Assembly: GCA_964406465.1 (NCBI GenBank) | Contig: CAYORT010000005.1 | Location: forward strand, 1 to 64,000 | DNA length: 64,000 bases | Origin: JAHEZL01 sp964406465 | Lineage (GTDB): Bacteria; Bacteroidota; Bacteroidia; Flavobacteriales_C; GCA-002722245 | Reading direction: 5' to 3' | Shown: piece by piece, positions 1 to 8,292 of the stretch | Numbering within the stretch: position 1 is the first letter of the stretch | Layout of the letters: every line of letters begins with the position of its first letter | Notes under the pieces: model-generated | What the model was told of the DNA's origin: nothing | What the model saw: the letters and a program-made list of their open reading frames with translations, nothing else | The model's database searches: none | Position numbers and translations under genes: made by a program

Positions 1-72
1 TATAAACAATTTAATCAACATTGTTTATAGAATCCTTATTTCGAACTCACGTTAATAGTAGCGTTATTTCTC

Positions 73-681
73 TTGCTCGGACCGCTGATCAAATCTCTAC
101 CTCTTATTTTATTTGGTGAAAAAACTACAGCAATGTCTAAAACTTTAAATGCCCATGTAACTATTCGATCAAGACACGCTGCCAGTACTATTTATCATTC
201 GGTGGTTGAATTCGAAGCTAACCAAAATGTTTATAATGTTCAGTTGAAAACGTATGTACTTTACTTTCCGGGTGAAACCGTTGAATTAGCTTATTCAAGT
301 GAGAATCCTGTAGATTGTATTCCTTTGAATTTTGTAGGCATTTTTGTGAATTTTGATGGAGTACTTTTCTTGTTGTTTTTTGGTTTATGGTCGTCCTATT
401 GTTTTGCTGCAAGGCTTTTAGATTTTAGAGTAATGAGTCTGACAAGTAAAGTATTTTTTATCGCAACATTGCTGCTCAAAGGTTTTATTTTATTTGTTTT
501 GCTTTTTGTCCTTCTCGTATTGCCTTTTATCTTATATCACATATATGGTGCTGATGTACTGCAAGGCTGGGCAGCTGTGTGTATTCCAATGGTTGTAATC
601 TTTGGTTATTATTTTAGCCAGTCAGATGATATAAAGCAATTTAAGAAGATGTTTATTCCCGATAAGATGATCAAAGAATAA
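73..681 (+). CDS. Putative membrane protein, DUF3592-like
   Basis: About 202 residues. The first third has the pattern of DUF3592 proteins: a beta-rich stretch (residues 27-60), then YFPGETVELAY and SENP, matching the 'pGd.V.v.Y.p.NP' core of that family. It is followed by three hydrophobic segments near residues 88-115, 127-158 and 163-182, so an inner-membrane location is likely. The start is uncertain. The listed start is a TTG; the first ATG in frame is at 133 (residue 21), but hydrophobic codons continue in frame upstream to a TAG at 28-30, suggesting that an N-terminal helix lies partly before 73. Function unknown. It converges on the acyl-CoA dehydrogenase, with the two stops abutting. 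Confidence 0.6.
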   Translation: MLGPLIKSLPLILFGEKTTAMSKTLNAHVTIRSRHAASTIYHSVVEFEANQNVYNVQLKTYVLYFPGETVELAYSSENPVDCIPLNFVGIFVNFDGVLFLLFFGLWSSYCFAARLLDFRVMSLTSKVFFIATLLLKGFILFVLLFVLLVLPFILYHIYGADVLQGWAAVCIPMVVIFGYYFSQSDDIKQFKKMFIPDKMIKE

Positions 682-1821
682 TTACTTCAACACCCCTCTA
701 CTAATCACAATCTTCTGAATCTCACTAGTCCCCTCATAAATCTGCGTAATCTTTGCGTCACGCATCAATCGCTCAACATGATATTCTTTTACGAAACCGT
801 AACCGCCATGAATTTGAACTGCTTCTACAGTAACATCCATTGCGGTTTTGGAGGCGAATAATTTTGCCATTGCGCCAATATCGGTGTAGTCGCCATGATT
901 GTCTTTGGTGCGCGCTGCCTTTAAACAAAGTAATCGTGCTGCTTCAATTTGTGTGGCCATATCTGCTAGTTTGAAAGCAATGGCTTGGTGTTCACTAATT
1001 GTTTTGCCAAATGCTTTTCTTTCTTTGGCGTATTTGGTAGCAAGTTCGAAAGCGCCGCTTGCGATTCCAAGTGCTTGAGAGGCAATGCCAATGCGTCCGC
1101 CAGAAAGTGTGCTCATCGCGAATTTGAATCCGAATCCATCTTCACCAATTCTATTTTCTTTAGGCACTTTAACATCGGTGAACATTAATGAGTGAGTATC
1201 AGAACCTCGAATTCCTAATTTGTTTTCTTTCTTGCCGATTTGAAATCCGGGCCATCCTTTTTCAACGATAAAAGCATTGATGCCGCGATGACCTTTGCTT
1301 ACATCGGTTTGTGCAATCACTAAATAAGTCGATGCACTGCTTCCATTGGTAATCCAGTTTTTGGTGCCATTCAACAAGTAATGATCACCCATATCGATAG
1401 CCGTTGTTCTTTGAGAGGTTGCGTCTGAACCGGCCTCTGGTTCTGATAAGCAGAATGCTCCAATCTTTTCTCCTTTGGCCAAAGGGATTAAATATTTTTG
1501 TTTTTGTGCTTCGTTACCATAGTGTTCTAGTCCCCAACACACCAAAGAATTGTTCACACTCATGCACACAGAAACCGAAGCGTCTATTTTAGAAATTTCT
1601 TCCATCGCTAAAACGTAAGAGACGGTATCCATACCTGCGCCGCCGTATTTTGGATCGACCATCATGCCCATAAAACCTAGCTCTCCTAGCTTCTTTATTT
1701 GTTCTTTTGGAAACTCTTGTTTTTCGTCTCTATCAATCACTCCGGGTAATAATTCGTTGTTAGCAAAATCGCGTGCTGCTTGCTGAATCATTTTGTGTTC
1801 TTCTGATAATTCGAAATCCAT
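682..1821 (-). CDS. Acyl-CoA dehydrogenase (short/medium-chain, butyryl-CoA type)
   Basis: A 379-residue FAD-dependent acyl-CoA dehydrogenase, the usual length for the short-chain/butyryl-CoA group. It should catalyse alpha,beta-dehydrogenation of acyl-CoA in the cytoplasm, passing electrons to electron-transfer flavoprotein. The FAD/substrate signature CLSEPEAGSD sits near residue 124 and the C-terminal helix carries QIYEGTSEIQ, whose Glu (about 363) is the expected catalytic base. The start is ATG. It stands alone here, away from the beta-oxidation run at 32481-40350, so it may serve branched-chain or short-chain substrates; that is inference. The upstream gap (1822-1914) holds GTTCAAAGTT-type repeats. 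Confidence 0.93.
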   Translation of the reverse strand: MDFELSEEHKMIQQAARDFANNELLPGVIDRDEKQEFPKEQIKKLGELGFMGMMVDPKYGGAGMDTVSYVLAMEEISKIDASVSVCMSVNNSLVCWGLEHYGNEAQKQKYLIPLAKGEKIGAFCLSEPEAGSDATSQRTTAIDMGDHYLLNGTKNWITNGSSASTYLVIAQTDVSKGHRGINAFIVEKGWPGFQIGKKENKLGIRGSDTHSLMFTDVKVPKENRIGEDGFGFKFAMSTLSGGRIGIASQALGIASGAFELATKYAKERKAFGKTISEHQAIAFKLADMATQIEAARLLCLKAARTKDNHGDYTDIGAMAKLFASKTAMDVTVEAVQIHGGYGFVKEYHVERLMRDAKITQIYEGTSEIQKIVISRGVLK

Positions 1822-1825
1822 ATAT

Positions 1826-1880
1826 CGTTCAAAGTTTAAAGTTTATCCGACTAATGGCGGATTCAATGTTCAAAGTTTTT
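1826..1880. repeat. GTTCAAAGTT-type intergenic repeats
   Basis: The 93-base gap between the acyl-CoA dehydrogenase and anmK contains GTTCAAAGTT at the start, a TTTAAAGTTT copy beside it, and TTCAATGTTCAAAGTTTTT at the end. The same words recur at 13505-13610. No coding potential is seen. It may be a small dispersed repeat of this genome, or simply slippage-prone AT-rich sequence. Confidence 0.5.
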
Positions 1881-1914
1881 CTAAGATAATTTAAATCTTT
1901 AATTTTTCAGCCTT

Positions 1915-2961
1915 ATGCAAAAATTTAGAGTTATAGGATTGATGTCGGGAACGTCTTTAGATGGCCTCGATATTTGCTTTGTTGAGTTTACACAACAAGG
2001 AAAAAAATGGCAATTTAAAACAGGTGCCGGAACAACAATCGACTATAAAAATAAAATTAAGGAACAGCTTAAAAATGCTCGTTCTTATGCCGCAGAACAA
2101 CTGGCCGAGTTACATGTGAATTTTGGGAAAATGATGGGGGCTGAAGTAAAGAAATTCATCGCTAATAATAAGTTGAAAGTAGATTTGATTTCTTCGCACG
2201 GACACACCATTTTCCATCAACCTGAAAAAGGTATTACGGTGCAGATTGGTTCTTTGAATGAAATTTTTGCGGCGACTAAAATAAAAACCGTGGGTGATTT
2301 TCGCACGTTGGATGTGGCGTTGGGCGGACAAGGGGCGCCGCTAGTTCCTATAGGCGATGAGTTGTTGTTTCATGATTTCGAGAATTGTTTAAACTTGGGC
2401 GGTATCGCCAATGTATCTTACAACAAAAAAGGAAAGCGATTGGCTTTCGATATTTGTCCGGTTAACATTGTTCTAAATTCCTTAGCCGAGAAATTAGGTG
2501 TTGCTTACGATAAAGGAGGGAAGTTTGCTTCTTCTGGTAAAGTAAATAAGTCATTGTTAGAACAACTAAATAAAGTTGAATTCAACTCTTTGAAAGCACC
2601 CAAATCATTAGGGATTGAATACATCGAGAAAAATTATTTCCCATTGATTAAAGCCTCAAAAATTTCTGTTGAAGACAAGTTATGCACGATGGTAGAACAC
2701 ATCGCCATTCAAATTGCCGTAAACCTTCAAAAAGGAAAAGTTTTGGTTACAGGCGGAGGAACAAAAAATACTTTTTTGATTTCTCGGCTAAAAGCGCATT
2801 ATAAAGGAGAAGTAGTGGTGCCCGCAAATGAAGTAATAGATTTTAAAGAGGCTATTATTTTTGCGTTTTTAGGAGTGTTGCGAACGCTGAACTTACCTAA
2901 TTGTTTGTCTTCGGTGACTGGAGCGAAATATGATTGCAGTGGGGGAGTGGTAGTAGTGTAG
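1915..2961 (+). CDS. anmK: Anhydro-N-acetylmuramic acid kinase
   Basis: 348 residues, slightly shorter than E. coli AnmK. It phosphorylates and opens 1,6-anhydro-MurNAc to MurNAc-6-phosphate in cytoplasmic peptidoglycan recycling. The N-terminal ATP-binding loop GLMSGTSLDGLD (residues 8-19), SSHGHTIFH (near 95-103), GGIANVSY and the late VTGGGTKNTFL motif are all present. The usual DTGPGN motif reads FDICPVN here, a variant I associate with the Bacteroidota branch of the family. ATG start, with no other gene in the transcription unit; the stop codon runs directly into a pair of hairpins. Confidence 0.93.
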   Translation: MQKFRVIGLMSGTSLDGLDICFVEFTQQGKKWQFKTGAGTTIDYKNKIKEQLKNARSYAAEQLAELHVNFGKMMGAEVKKFIANNKLKVDLISSHGHTIFHQPEKGITVQIGSLNEIFAATKIKTVGDFRTLDVALGGQGAPLVPIGDELLFHDFENCLNLGGIANVSYNKKGKRLAFDICPVNIVLNSLAEKLGVAYDKGGKFASSGKVNKSLLEQLNKVEFNSLKAPKSLGIEYIEKNYFPLIKASKISVEDKLCTMVEHIAIQIAVNLQKGKVLVTGGGTKNTFLISRLKAHYKGEVVVPANEVIDFKEAIIFAFLGVLRTLNLPNCLSSVTGAKYDCSGGVVVV

Positions 2962-3025
2962 GGGCGAAAAATCTTTCGCCCTAATTAGGAAATAAAAAAA
3001 GGGCGAAAAATTTTTCGCCCCTACT
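2958..3025. repeat. Paired GGGCGAAA palindromes (REP-like / bidirectional terminator)
   Basis: Two palindromes lie between the convergent genes anmK and proC. The first pairs 2962-2969 with 2974-2981 (GGGCGAAA / TTTCGCCC). The second, 3001-3020, is a perfect 20-base palindrome. The flanks also pair with each other (GTAGGGGCGAAAAAT at 2958 with the complementary end near 3024), so the whole block is one large inverted repeat with an A-rich centre. It probably ends transcription on both strands, and the nested symmetry resembles REP/BIME elements. Confidence 0.7.
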
Positions 3026-3027
3026 TT

Positions 3028-3840
3028 CTAATTCTTATAAAGCGTCCCCGCCTTATCATTCGCCAAAATAATTCCTTTAATCATGGCAGAACTAAATCCT
3101 TGGTGTTCCATTTCGTTCAATCCGGCAATGGTACAGCCTTTAGGAGAAGTTACTTTATCAATTTCATCTTCAGGATGTGATTCATGTTGGTGTAATAATT
3201 CAGCTGCTCCACGAGCAACTTGCACTGCCATTTTTAAAGCATCGTGAGAGTGGAAACCAATCTCTGTTCCGCCTTGTGATGCAGCACGAATAGAACGTAA
3301 GAAAAATGCGATACCGCAAGCGCATAAAGCTGTTGCAGCGGTCATTTGACCTTCATCTATAGTAACTGTTTCACCAACAGTTTCAAACAATTCGGTAGCT
3401 AAATCGATATATTCTTTATCGCTGTTTTTTGCAGCTAAGCATGTCATTGATTGTTGAATGGCAATCGCCGTGTTTGGCATTGCAATAACCACAGGTATTT
3501 TAGCATTCAAATAACCTTTGATATCAGTAGAAGTAACCCCCGAAATCAAAGAGATGATGAATTGTTTATTTACATCAACAGTCGATTTAATATCGTCTAA
3601 AACGTTGTTTACTTGTTGTGGCAACACCGCTAATACAATAACATCTGCGCCTTTAATTGCTTCAGCATTATCACGTGTTGCAGGAAATCCCTCTTCTTGA
3701 ATAGCTTCAACATTCCGAAGCATTCTTCTGGTTAAGGTAATTTGTTCTGGTTTAAACTTTCCAGATTTTACTAGTCCGCGTGCGAAGGCTAAGCCCATAT
3801 TACCGCCACCCAGAATTGCAATTTTATTTGTTGAAGCCAT
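3028..3840 (-). CDS. proC: Pyrroline-5-carboxylate reductase
   Basis: 270 residues, the family's normal length. It performs the last step of proline synthesis, NAD(P)H-dependent reduction of 1-pyrroline-5-carboxylate. The N-terminal Rossmann motif is ILGGGNMG (residues 9-16). The C-terminal domain has the ProC signature around VTSPKGCTIAGLNEM, including the SPGGTT-like segment SPKGCT. The start is ATG. Proline dehydrogenase, the opposing catabolic enzyme, is encoded 2.5 kb away on the other strand, but the two are not in one operon. Confidence 0.93.
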   Translation of the reverse strand: MASTNKIAILGGGNMGLAFARGLVKSGKFKPEQITLTRRMLRNVEAIQEEGFPATRDNAEAIKGADVIVLAVLPQQVNNVLDDIKSTVDVNKQFIISLISGVTSTDIKGYLNAKIPVVIAMPNTAIAIQQSMTCLAAKNSDKEYIDLATELFETVGETVTIDEGQMTAATALCACGIAFFLRSIRAASQGGTEIGFHSHDALKMAVQVARGAAELLHQHESHPEDEIDKVTSPKGCTIAGLNEMEHQGFSSAMIKGIILANDKAGTLYKN

Positions 3841-3877
3841 AGTTTTTAAAATTTGAGCAAAAGTAAGAAAATTATTC

Positions 3878-4294
3878 TTACTGAATCTTATTGAATACTG
3901 CTGTTATGGTATCAATTGCATTTCCGTCATCTACTGTATAGTCGAAAGTGAGCTTGGTAGTGCTTACATCGTTACCGCTACCTGCAATGTAATCGGAAGA
4001 ATGTGTTTGCTGCGGAATGCTTAATGAATTGGCTGCTGTGGTGCTTACTATTGCGTAAATGCTATCGTTTACACCAATACTATAAAAATTGAACATGTTA
4101 ATTTTAGAATCGTCATTCGCATCGGCTTTTATATTTACCGTGAACTGAGTACTTCCATTTAATTTACTGGTTTGTGTACATTTCCAATTTCCCAAGTAAT
4201 CTGTACGAATGTCTTTGTTGGTTTCTTCTCCTTCTTTGGTGCAAGAAACCAATAATGCCAAAAGAGTAACTGCGATAAATGATTTAATTTTCAT
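3878..4294 (-). CDS. Small lipoprotein of unknown function
   Basis: 138 residues. I chose the ATG at 4294 because it gives a clean lipoprotein signal: a basic start, a hydrophobic run, then LLVSC with the lipidated Cys at residue 18. A longer in-frame reading upstream would bury that signal. The mature part is polar and beta-rich (TQTSKLNGSTQFTVNI), of the kind seen in lipocalin-like or immunoglobulin-like Bacteroidota lipoproteins, but no specific family is recognised. It starts four bases after the stop of the DUF5522-like gene and is probably co-transcribed with it. Confidence 0.7.
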   Translation of the reverse strand: MKIKSFIAVTLLALLVSCTKEGEETNKDIRTDYLGNWKCTQTSKLNGSTQFTVNIKADANDDSKINMFNFYSIGVNDSIYAIVSTTAANSLSIPQQTHSSDYIAGSGNDVSTTKLTFDYTVDDGNAIDTITAVFNKIQ

Positions 4295-4298
4295 GTTG

Positions 4299-4490
4299 TT
4301 AAAATTTAGTTTTTGCATTGGTGCTTGATCCTTTTTTAAAGCCATACGGACAATGTCGGCATGCCGATTTACAGCAATATCCTCTCTTCAGCAAGTATTT
4401 TGCCGTAAAAACCCTAAATCCGTTTTCCCAATAGAAATCGTCGGGTTCAAATTGTTTTCCGCTTTGAAAAATTTCGCTCACCTTTGTCAA
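4299..4490 (-). CDS. DUF5522-like small cysteine protein
   Basis: A short protein of about 63 residues with the C-terminal motif YCCxxxCRHCPYGF, characteristic of the Bacteroidota DUF5522 family; four Cys in this pattern suggest metal binding. The core DFYWENGFRVFTAKYLLKRG precedes it. No ATG is available. TTG at 4490 abuts the divergent ATG at 4491; TTG at 4520 and GTG at 4481 are alternatives. The opposite-strand PLP enzyme therefore starts back to back with, or slightly inside, this gene. Function unknown. Confidence 0.7.
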   Translation of the reverse strand: MTKVSEIFQSGKQFEPDDFYWENGFRVFTAKYLLKRGYCCKSACRHCPYGFKKGSSTNAKTKF

Positions 4491-5363
4491 ATGATGTTTA
4501 AAGGTACAATTCCTATTCAAAAAATAGACGAATTAAATGGTGTAAAGTTGTTTATTCAACGCGAAGATTTACGTCATCCCTTTATTTCTGGCAATAAATG
4601 GTGGAAGTTAAAGTATAACATTGAGGAGGCTAAAAAACAAAAGGCACATACTTTACTCACCTTCGGGGGCGCTTTTTCTAACCATTTAGCCGCTACAGCC
4701 TTTGCAGGAGCAGAAAATAACTTTAAAACTATTGCGATTGTTAGGGGAGAAAAGGTTGAAAATGCCACTTTAAACTTTTGTAAAGAGCAAGGGATGGAAT
4801 TGAGATTTGTAAGCAGAGAAGATTACAAATTAAAACAGGTGGAGCAGCAGACCGGAGTGTGGATAATACCCGAAGGTGGTGCAAATGAATATGGTGTAAG
4901 AGGGTGTTGTGAGATTTTAGATGAAAGGGCAAGTGAGTATGATTATATAGTAGTTCCATGCGGTACAGCAAATACCCTTAGTGGAGTGATTATTTCTTCG
5001 AAAGACCATCATAAAATATTGGGTTTTCCGGTGCTTAAAGGTGCCGAATTTTTGCAGCAAGAGGTGCTTAGAAATTTGAATAGCTTCTCATCATCCAAGC
5101 AGAATTGGCAGCTCATTTTCGACTATCATTTCGGGGGTTATGCCAAGATCAATGAAGAATTGATTTCGTTTATTTTAGATTTTCAGCTGCGTTATAAAAT
5201 TCCTTTGGATGCCATTTATACAGGTAAGATGATGTACGGAGTTTTTAATTTATTAGGTAAGCATGCTTTTCCTGTTGGGTCGAAAATTCTGCTTATTCAT
5301 ACTGGAGGACTGCAAGGAAATGCCGGAATTAAAGAACGCTTTGGAGTTGACCTAACAATCTGA
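4491..5363 (+). CDS. 1-Aminocyclopropane-1-carboxylate deaminase / D-cysteine desulfhydrase family
   Basis: About 290 residues of a fold-type II PLP enzyme. The PLP lysine lies in SGNKWWKLKYN and the phosphate/substrate loop in FGGAFSNHLAATA; a late glycine-rich segment HTGGLQG binds the cofactor phosphate. Tandem ATGs at 4491 and 4494 fit the family's N-terminus (IDELNGVKLFIQRED); a longer reading from 4353 would overlap the DUF5522-like gene completely and has no homology-like content. The substrate (ACC, D-cysteine or another D-amino acid) cannot be told from sequence. Single gene, probably cytoplasmic. Confidence 0.85.
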   Translation: MMFKGTIPIQKIDELNGVKLFIQREDLRHPFISGNKWWKLKYNIEEAKKQKAHTLLTFGGAFSNHLAATAFAGAENNFKTIAIVRGEKVENATLNFCKEQGMELRFVSREDYKLKQVEQQTGVWIIPEGGANEYGVRGCCEILDERASEYDYIVVPCGTANTLSGVIISSKDHHKILGFPVLKGAEFLQQEVLRNLNSFSSSKQNWQLIFDYHFGGYAKINEELISFILDFQLRYKIPLDAIYTGKMMYGVFNLLGKHAFPVGSKILLIHTGGLQGNAGIKERFGVDLTI

Positions 5364-5451
5364 TGTTTAAAAGGAAATTCGCTTCAAATACTTTCAGATA
5401 ACTTATTGTGTAATTTTATGTGTAGGACAATAGTGCCTTTACTTCATAATT

Positions 5452-6312
5452 ATGAAAATAATCACATTTCTATTTTCTTTTTGTTTTGCTTCTGCATTTG
5501 CCACCAATACGCCTGAGCAATACATCGTTTTGTATAAAAACGATGCGATAAAAGAAATGAAAGAATATGGCGTGCCTGCTAGTATAACTTTAGCGCAAGG
5601 TATGCTGGAGTCGAATTATGGCAATAGTGTTTTGGCAGTGAAAGCCAACAATCATTTTGGCATTAAATGTCATAGCGATTGGAATGGCGATACGTACCAT
5701 ATGGATGACGATGCCAAAAATGAATGTTTTAGAAAATACTCTTCTGTTTTAGAATCGTTTCGCGATCATTCTAAATTCCTTAAAGAGCGCAGTCGCTATG
5801 CTTCCTTATTTACTCTTGAAATTACCGATTATAAAGCATGGGCAAAGGGCTTGAAAGAAGCTGGATATGCCACAAATCCTCAATATCCACAGTTGCTTAT
5901 TAATTTAATTGAGCGTTATCAATTGAATGTTTTCGACACTGAACTGCCGGTAATTGATTCAACAAAACATGTTGTCTATTTATCGAAGAATCATGTGAAA
6001 TTTGTGAAAGCAAAAGAGCAAGATAGTTTTGAAAAGATTGGGAAAGAATTTGGCTTAAGTGCCAATCGTTTGAGACGGTACAATGATGCAGAAGATACAC
6101 TTCAACTTAAAAAAGGAGATGTTGTTTTTTTGCAACCTAAACGTTCAAAAGGAACTCAAAAGATATATGAAGTGCAGGAGGGTGATACCTATCGTTCAAT
6201 TGCTCAAGAATATGCCATCAAACTTAAGTACTTGTATAAGAAAAATAATATTAGTGCTGGGTCAAAGCCACAAAAAGGCGACAAGTTAAATCTTAGAAAG
6301 AAAAAGAAGTAA
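5452..6312 (+). CDS. Exported glucosaminidase (GH73-like) with two LysM domains
   Basis: 286 residues. A signal peptide (about 1-17) is followed by a mannosyl-glycoprotein endo-beta-N-acetylglucosaminidase-like domain (about 20-160); ITLAQGMLESNYGNS carries the candidate catalytic Glu (E53), and the NNHFGIKC motif is typical. Two LysM peptidoglycan-binding repeats follow, at about 183-228 and 238-282; the second starts with YEVQEGDTYRSIA. It should hydrolyse peptidoglycan glycan strands in the periplasm or at the outer membrane, in division or wall turnover. The basic C-terminus (LRKKKK) is typical of such proteins. ATG start. Confidence 0.88.
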   Translation: MKIITFLFSFCFASAFATNTPEQYIVLYKNDAIKEMKEYGVPASITLAQGMLESNYGNSVLAVKANNHFGIKCHSDWNGDTYHMDDDAKNECFRKYSSVLESFRDHSKFLKERSRYASLFTLEITDYKAWAKGLKEAGYATNPQYPQLLINLIERYQLNVFDTELPVIDSTKHVVYLSKNHVKFVKAKEQDSFEKIGKEFGLSANRLRRYNDAEDTLQLKKGDVVFLQPKRSKGTQKIYEVQEGDTYRSIAQEYAIKLKYLYKKNNISAGSKPQKGDKLNLRKKKK

Positions 6313-6359
6313 AACCTCTCTATCTTATTTGCCGTATCATTCAGTAATCCAATTGTAAG

Positions 6360-7535
6360 ATGCTTAGTTTTTTAAATACAGAGGTGGCGTTCAAAGGTCG
6401 TTCTAACAAAGAACTTAATCGTTCGTTTTGGCTGTTTAAAATGATGGCCTATCCATCACTGGTGAAGTATGGAAAGGGTTGGATTCGCTTTGCATTTAAA
6501 ATCCATTTGCCCATTAAGAATATTATAAAAAATACATTGTACAAGCAGTTTTGTGGAGGTGAGAATATAAAAGAGTGTGAGAGGGTAATTAATGAAATGT
6601 ATGGCAATTATCATGTTGGAACTATCTTGGATTATTCAGCAGAGGGTCAGGCCAACGAAGAATCATTTGAGCATTGCAAAAATGAAGTTTTAAAAACCAT
6701 TTTACTTGCTAAAGACAATAGGAAGATTCCATTTACTGTATTTAAAATTACCGGTTTGGCTCGTTTTGAACTTTTGGTGAAGGTGCAAGAAAAGAAAGAA
6801 TTATCTGTAGAAGAGCAAGAAGAGTTCGATAGGGTAAAACAACGTATTGATGATTTATGCAGAACCGCGTTTGAGAGCGATGTGCGTATTTTTATTGATG
6901 GCGAAGAGACTTGGATTCAAGGAGTAATCGATGAAATCTCCGAAGAGATGATTAAGAAATACAACAAACAGAGGGCGATTGTTTTTACCACTATTCAGCT
7001 GTATAGAAATGACAGAATAAATTATTTGAAAGAGCAAGTTTTAGATGCAAGAAATGAAGGTCATTTCTTTGGAGTGAAGTTGGTTCGTGGCGCTTATATG
7101 GAAAAGGAACGTAAACGCGCTCAAGTGAATAATTATGATTCTCCCATCAATAAGACGAAAGAAGAAACAGATAGAATTTACAATAAGGCAATCACTATTT
7201 GTGTAGAGAATATCGATTCTGTAAATGTGTGTTTAGGTACACACAACGAAACAAGTTGTTTACATATGATTCATCTCATGGAGCAGAAAGGAATTAAGAA
7301 TAATGACAAGAGAATCTTCTTTGCCCAACTTTATGGAATGAGCAATCACATTAGTTTCAATTTATCGGCTGAAGGATATAATGTCGTTAAATATGTTCCT
7401 TACGGTGAGGTTGAAAAGTTGGTGCCTTATTTAATTAGAAGAGCTAAAGAAAACACTTCTATTGCCGGACAAACAGGTAGAGAGCTTCGCTTAATTGTTT
7501 CAGAAAAGCGTCGCCGACAATTGGTTAAAAAATAA
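6360..7535 (+). CDS. Proline dehydrogenase (monofunctional)
   Basis: 391 residues, a PutA-type FAD barrel without an aldehyde dehydrogenase domain. It oxidises proline to 1-pyrroline-5-carboxylate, with electrons going to quinone. Diagnostic motifs are GVKLVRGAYMEKER (strand 4/5 region with the FAD-contacting Arg), CLGTHNE, FAQLYGMSNHIS, and the C-terminal substrate helix YLIRRAKENTS with paired Arg residues. The N-terminal helical part (about 1-100) matches the length of other Bacteroidota homologues. ATG start at 6360; a terminator hairpin begins immediately after the stop. Confidence 0.92.
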   Translation: MLSFLNTEVAFKGRSNKELNRSFWLFKMMAYPSLVKYGKGWIRFAFKIHLPIKNIIKNTLYKQFCGGENIKECERVINEMYGNYHVGTILDYSAEGQANEESFEHCKNEVLKTILLAKDNRKIPFTVFKITGLARFELLVKVQEKKELSVEEQEEFDRVKQRIDDLCRTAFESDVRIFIDGEETWIQGVIDEISEEMIKKYNKQRAIVFTTIQLYRNDRINYLKEQVLDARNEGHFFGVKLVRGAYMEKERKRAQVNNYDSPINKTKEETDRIYNKAITICVENIDSVNVCLGTHNETSCLHMIHLMEQKGIKNNDKRIFFAQLYGMSNHISFNLSAEGYNVVKYVPYGEVEKLVPYLIRRAKENTSIAGQTGRELRLIVSEKRRRQLVKK

Positions 7536-7567
7536 AAAAGCCCCCTCAATAATTGAAGGGGCTTTTA
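7536..7567. terminator. Bidirectional intrinsic terminator
   Basis: Hairpin AAAAGCCCC-TCAAT / ATTGA-GGGGCTTTT, followed by T-rich sequence on one strand and an A-run on the other. It sits between the convergent proline dehydrogenase and Cys-rich genes and can serve both. Confidence 0.85.
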
Positions 7568-7571
7568 TTAA

Positions 7572-7865
7572 TTAGTGTTTGCAACAACCCTTACCTTCTT
7601 TCTTTTCGCAAGATTTAGTAGTGTCGCTTGAACAACATTTGTTCTTTTCACACATCTCTTTGCATTCTGCAATGAGCTTTTTACCTTCTTCACTCTTTCT
7701 TTCTTCTTTGCTCATGTTGGCAACTTTAGCGCAAGTCTCCTTGCATTTTTCATCGCTGCAATTTTTGCAACATTCTGTTTTAGAACAACAACTGTTTCCA
7801 CCAGCATTTGCGGTAAAAGCGAAGGCAAATAATGCTACTAATAGCATTGAAATATACTTTTTCAT
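7572..7865 (-). CDS. Exported cysteine-rich protein, possibly metal-binding
   Basis: 97 residues. A signal peptide (about 1-21, ending TANA) precedes a mature part with 14 cysteines, mostly as CC pairs and CxxxC spacings (SCCSKTECCKNC, CKETC, KCC, GCCKH). Lysine and glutamate fill the rest. Such spacing suits binding of Cu, Zn or Cd in the periplasm, or a disulfide-knotted protein; there is no known family I can assign. The next upstream gene is also exported and Cys-rich, so the pair may share a role. The Cys clusters run to the C-terminus, so the reading frame appears complete. Confidence 0.65.
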   Translation of the reverse strand: MKKYISMLLVALFAFAFTANAGGNSCCSKTECCKNCSDEKCKETCAKVANMSKEERKSEEGKKLIAECKEMCEKNKCCSSDTTKSCEKKEGKGCCKH

Positions 7866-7919
7866 AAAAATTTGTATTAATTGTAACTGACTTAATTGAT
7901 CGTATTCTTTTTTTGAATA

Positions 7920-8231
7920 CTAGATTTTTGGCGGTTGCCATAAGTCATTTACATAATTAGATTTGCTCGCTAAATATCGAAAGTTTAACTCTTTCTCAAG
8001 GTAGCCTCTAGAAGTGAATTGCAGTTCATTTTTTTGAAGTATAAATCCCATGCCGCCGCAACAACTTAGAAATGGATTACAGCCTTTCTCACAACAATGA
8101 TTTTTTGTTTCTTCTGCTTTCTTTTTTTTGCAGCAGTGTTTTTCATTTTTTATTTCTGCTCCATGCGCAGCAACTGGGGCTGCCGATAAAAGCATTATGA
8201 AAATGGTTAATATAGAAGCAAAAAATCGCAT
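7920..8231 (-). CDS. Exported protein with HCC/CC cysteine motifs
   Basis: 103 residues with a signal peptide (about 1-22, ending PVAAHG). The mature N-terminal half has seven cysteines in a KHCCKKKK...NHCCEKGCNPFLSCCGG arrangement. The second half (ELQFTSRGYLEKELNFRY) lacks Cys and may form a short beta segment; the end DLWQPPKI is like small Bacteroidota proteins found near metal-efflux genes, though no efflux gene is here. Metal binding is inferred only. It lies 54 bases upstream of the 7572-7865 gene on the same strand. Confidence 0.6.
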   Translation of the reverse strand: MRFFASILTIFIMLLSAAPVAAHGAEIKNEKHCCKKKKAEETKNHCCEKGCNPFLSCCGGMGFILQKNELQFTSRGYLEKELNFRYLASKSNYVNDLWQPPKI

Positions 8232-8292
8232 ACTTAAATTTAGTACACGATTCTCATCAATCCTAATTTTTAAGGCTTATTAACCTTTGGTT

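Noticed and set aside
4353..4490. Longer N-terminus for the PLP enzyme
   Set aside because: Those codons are the reverse strand of the DUF5522-like gene with its CRHCPYGF motif; the enzyme family begins near IDELNGVKLF.
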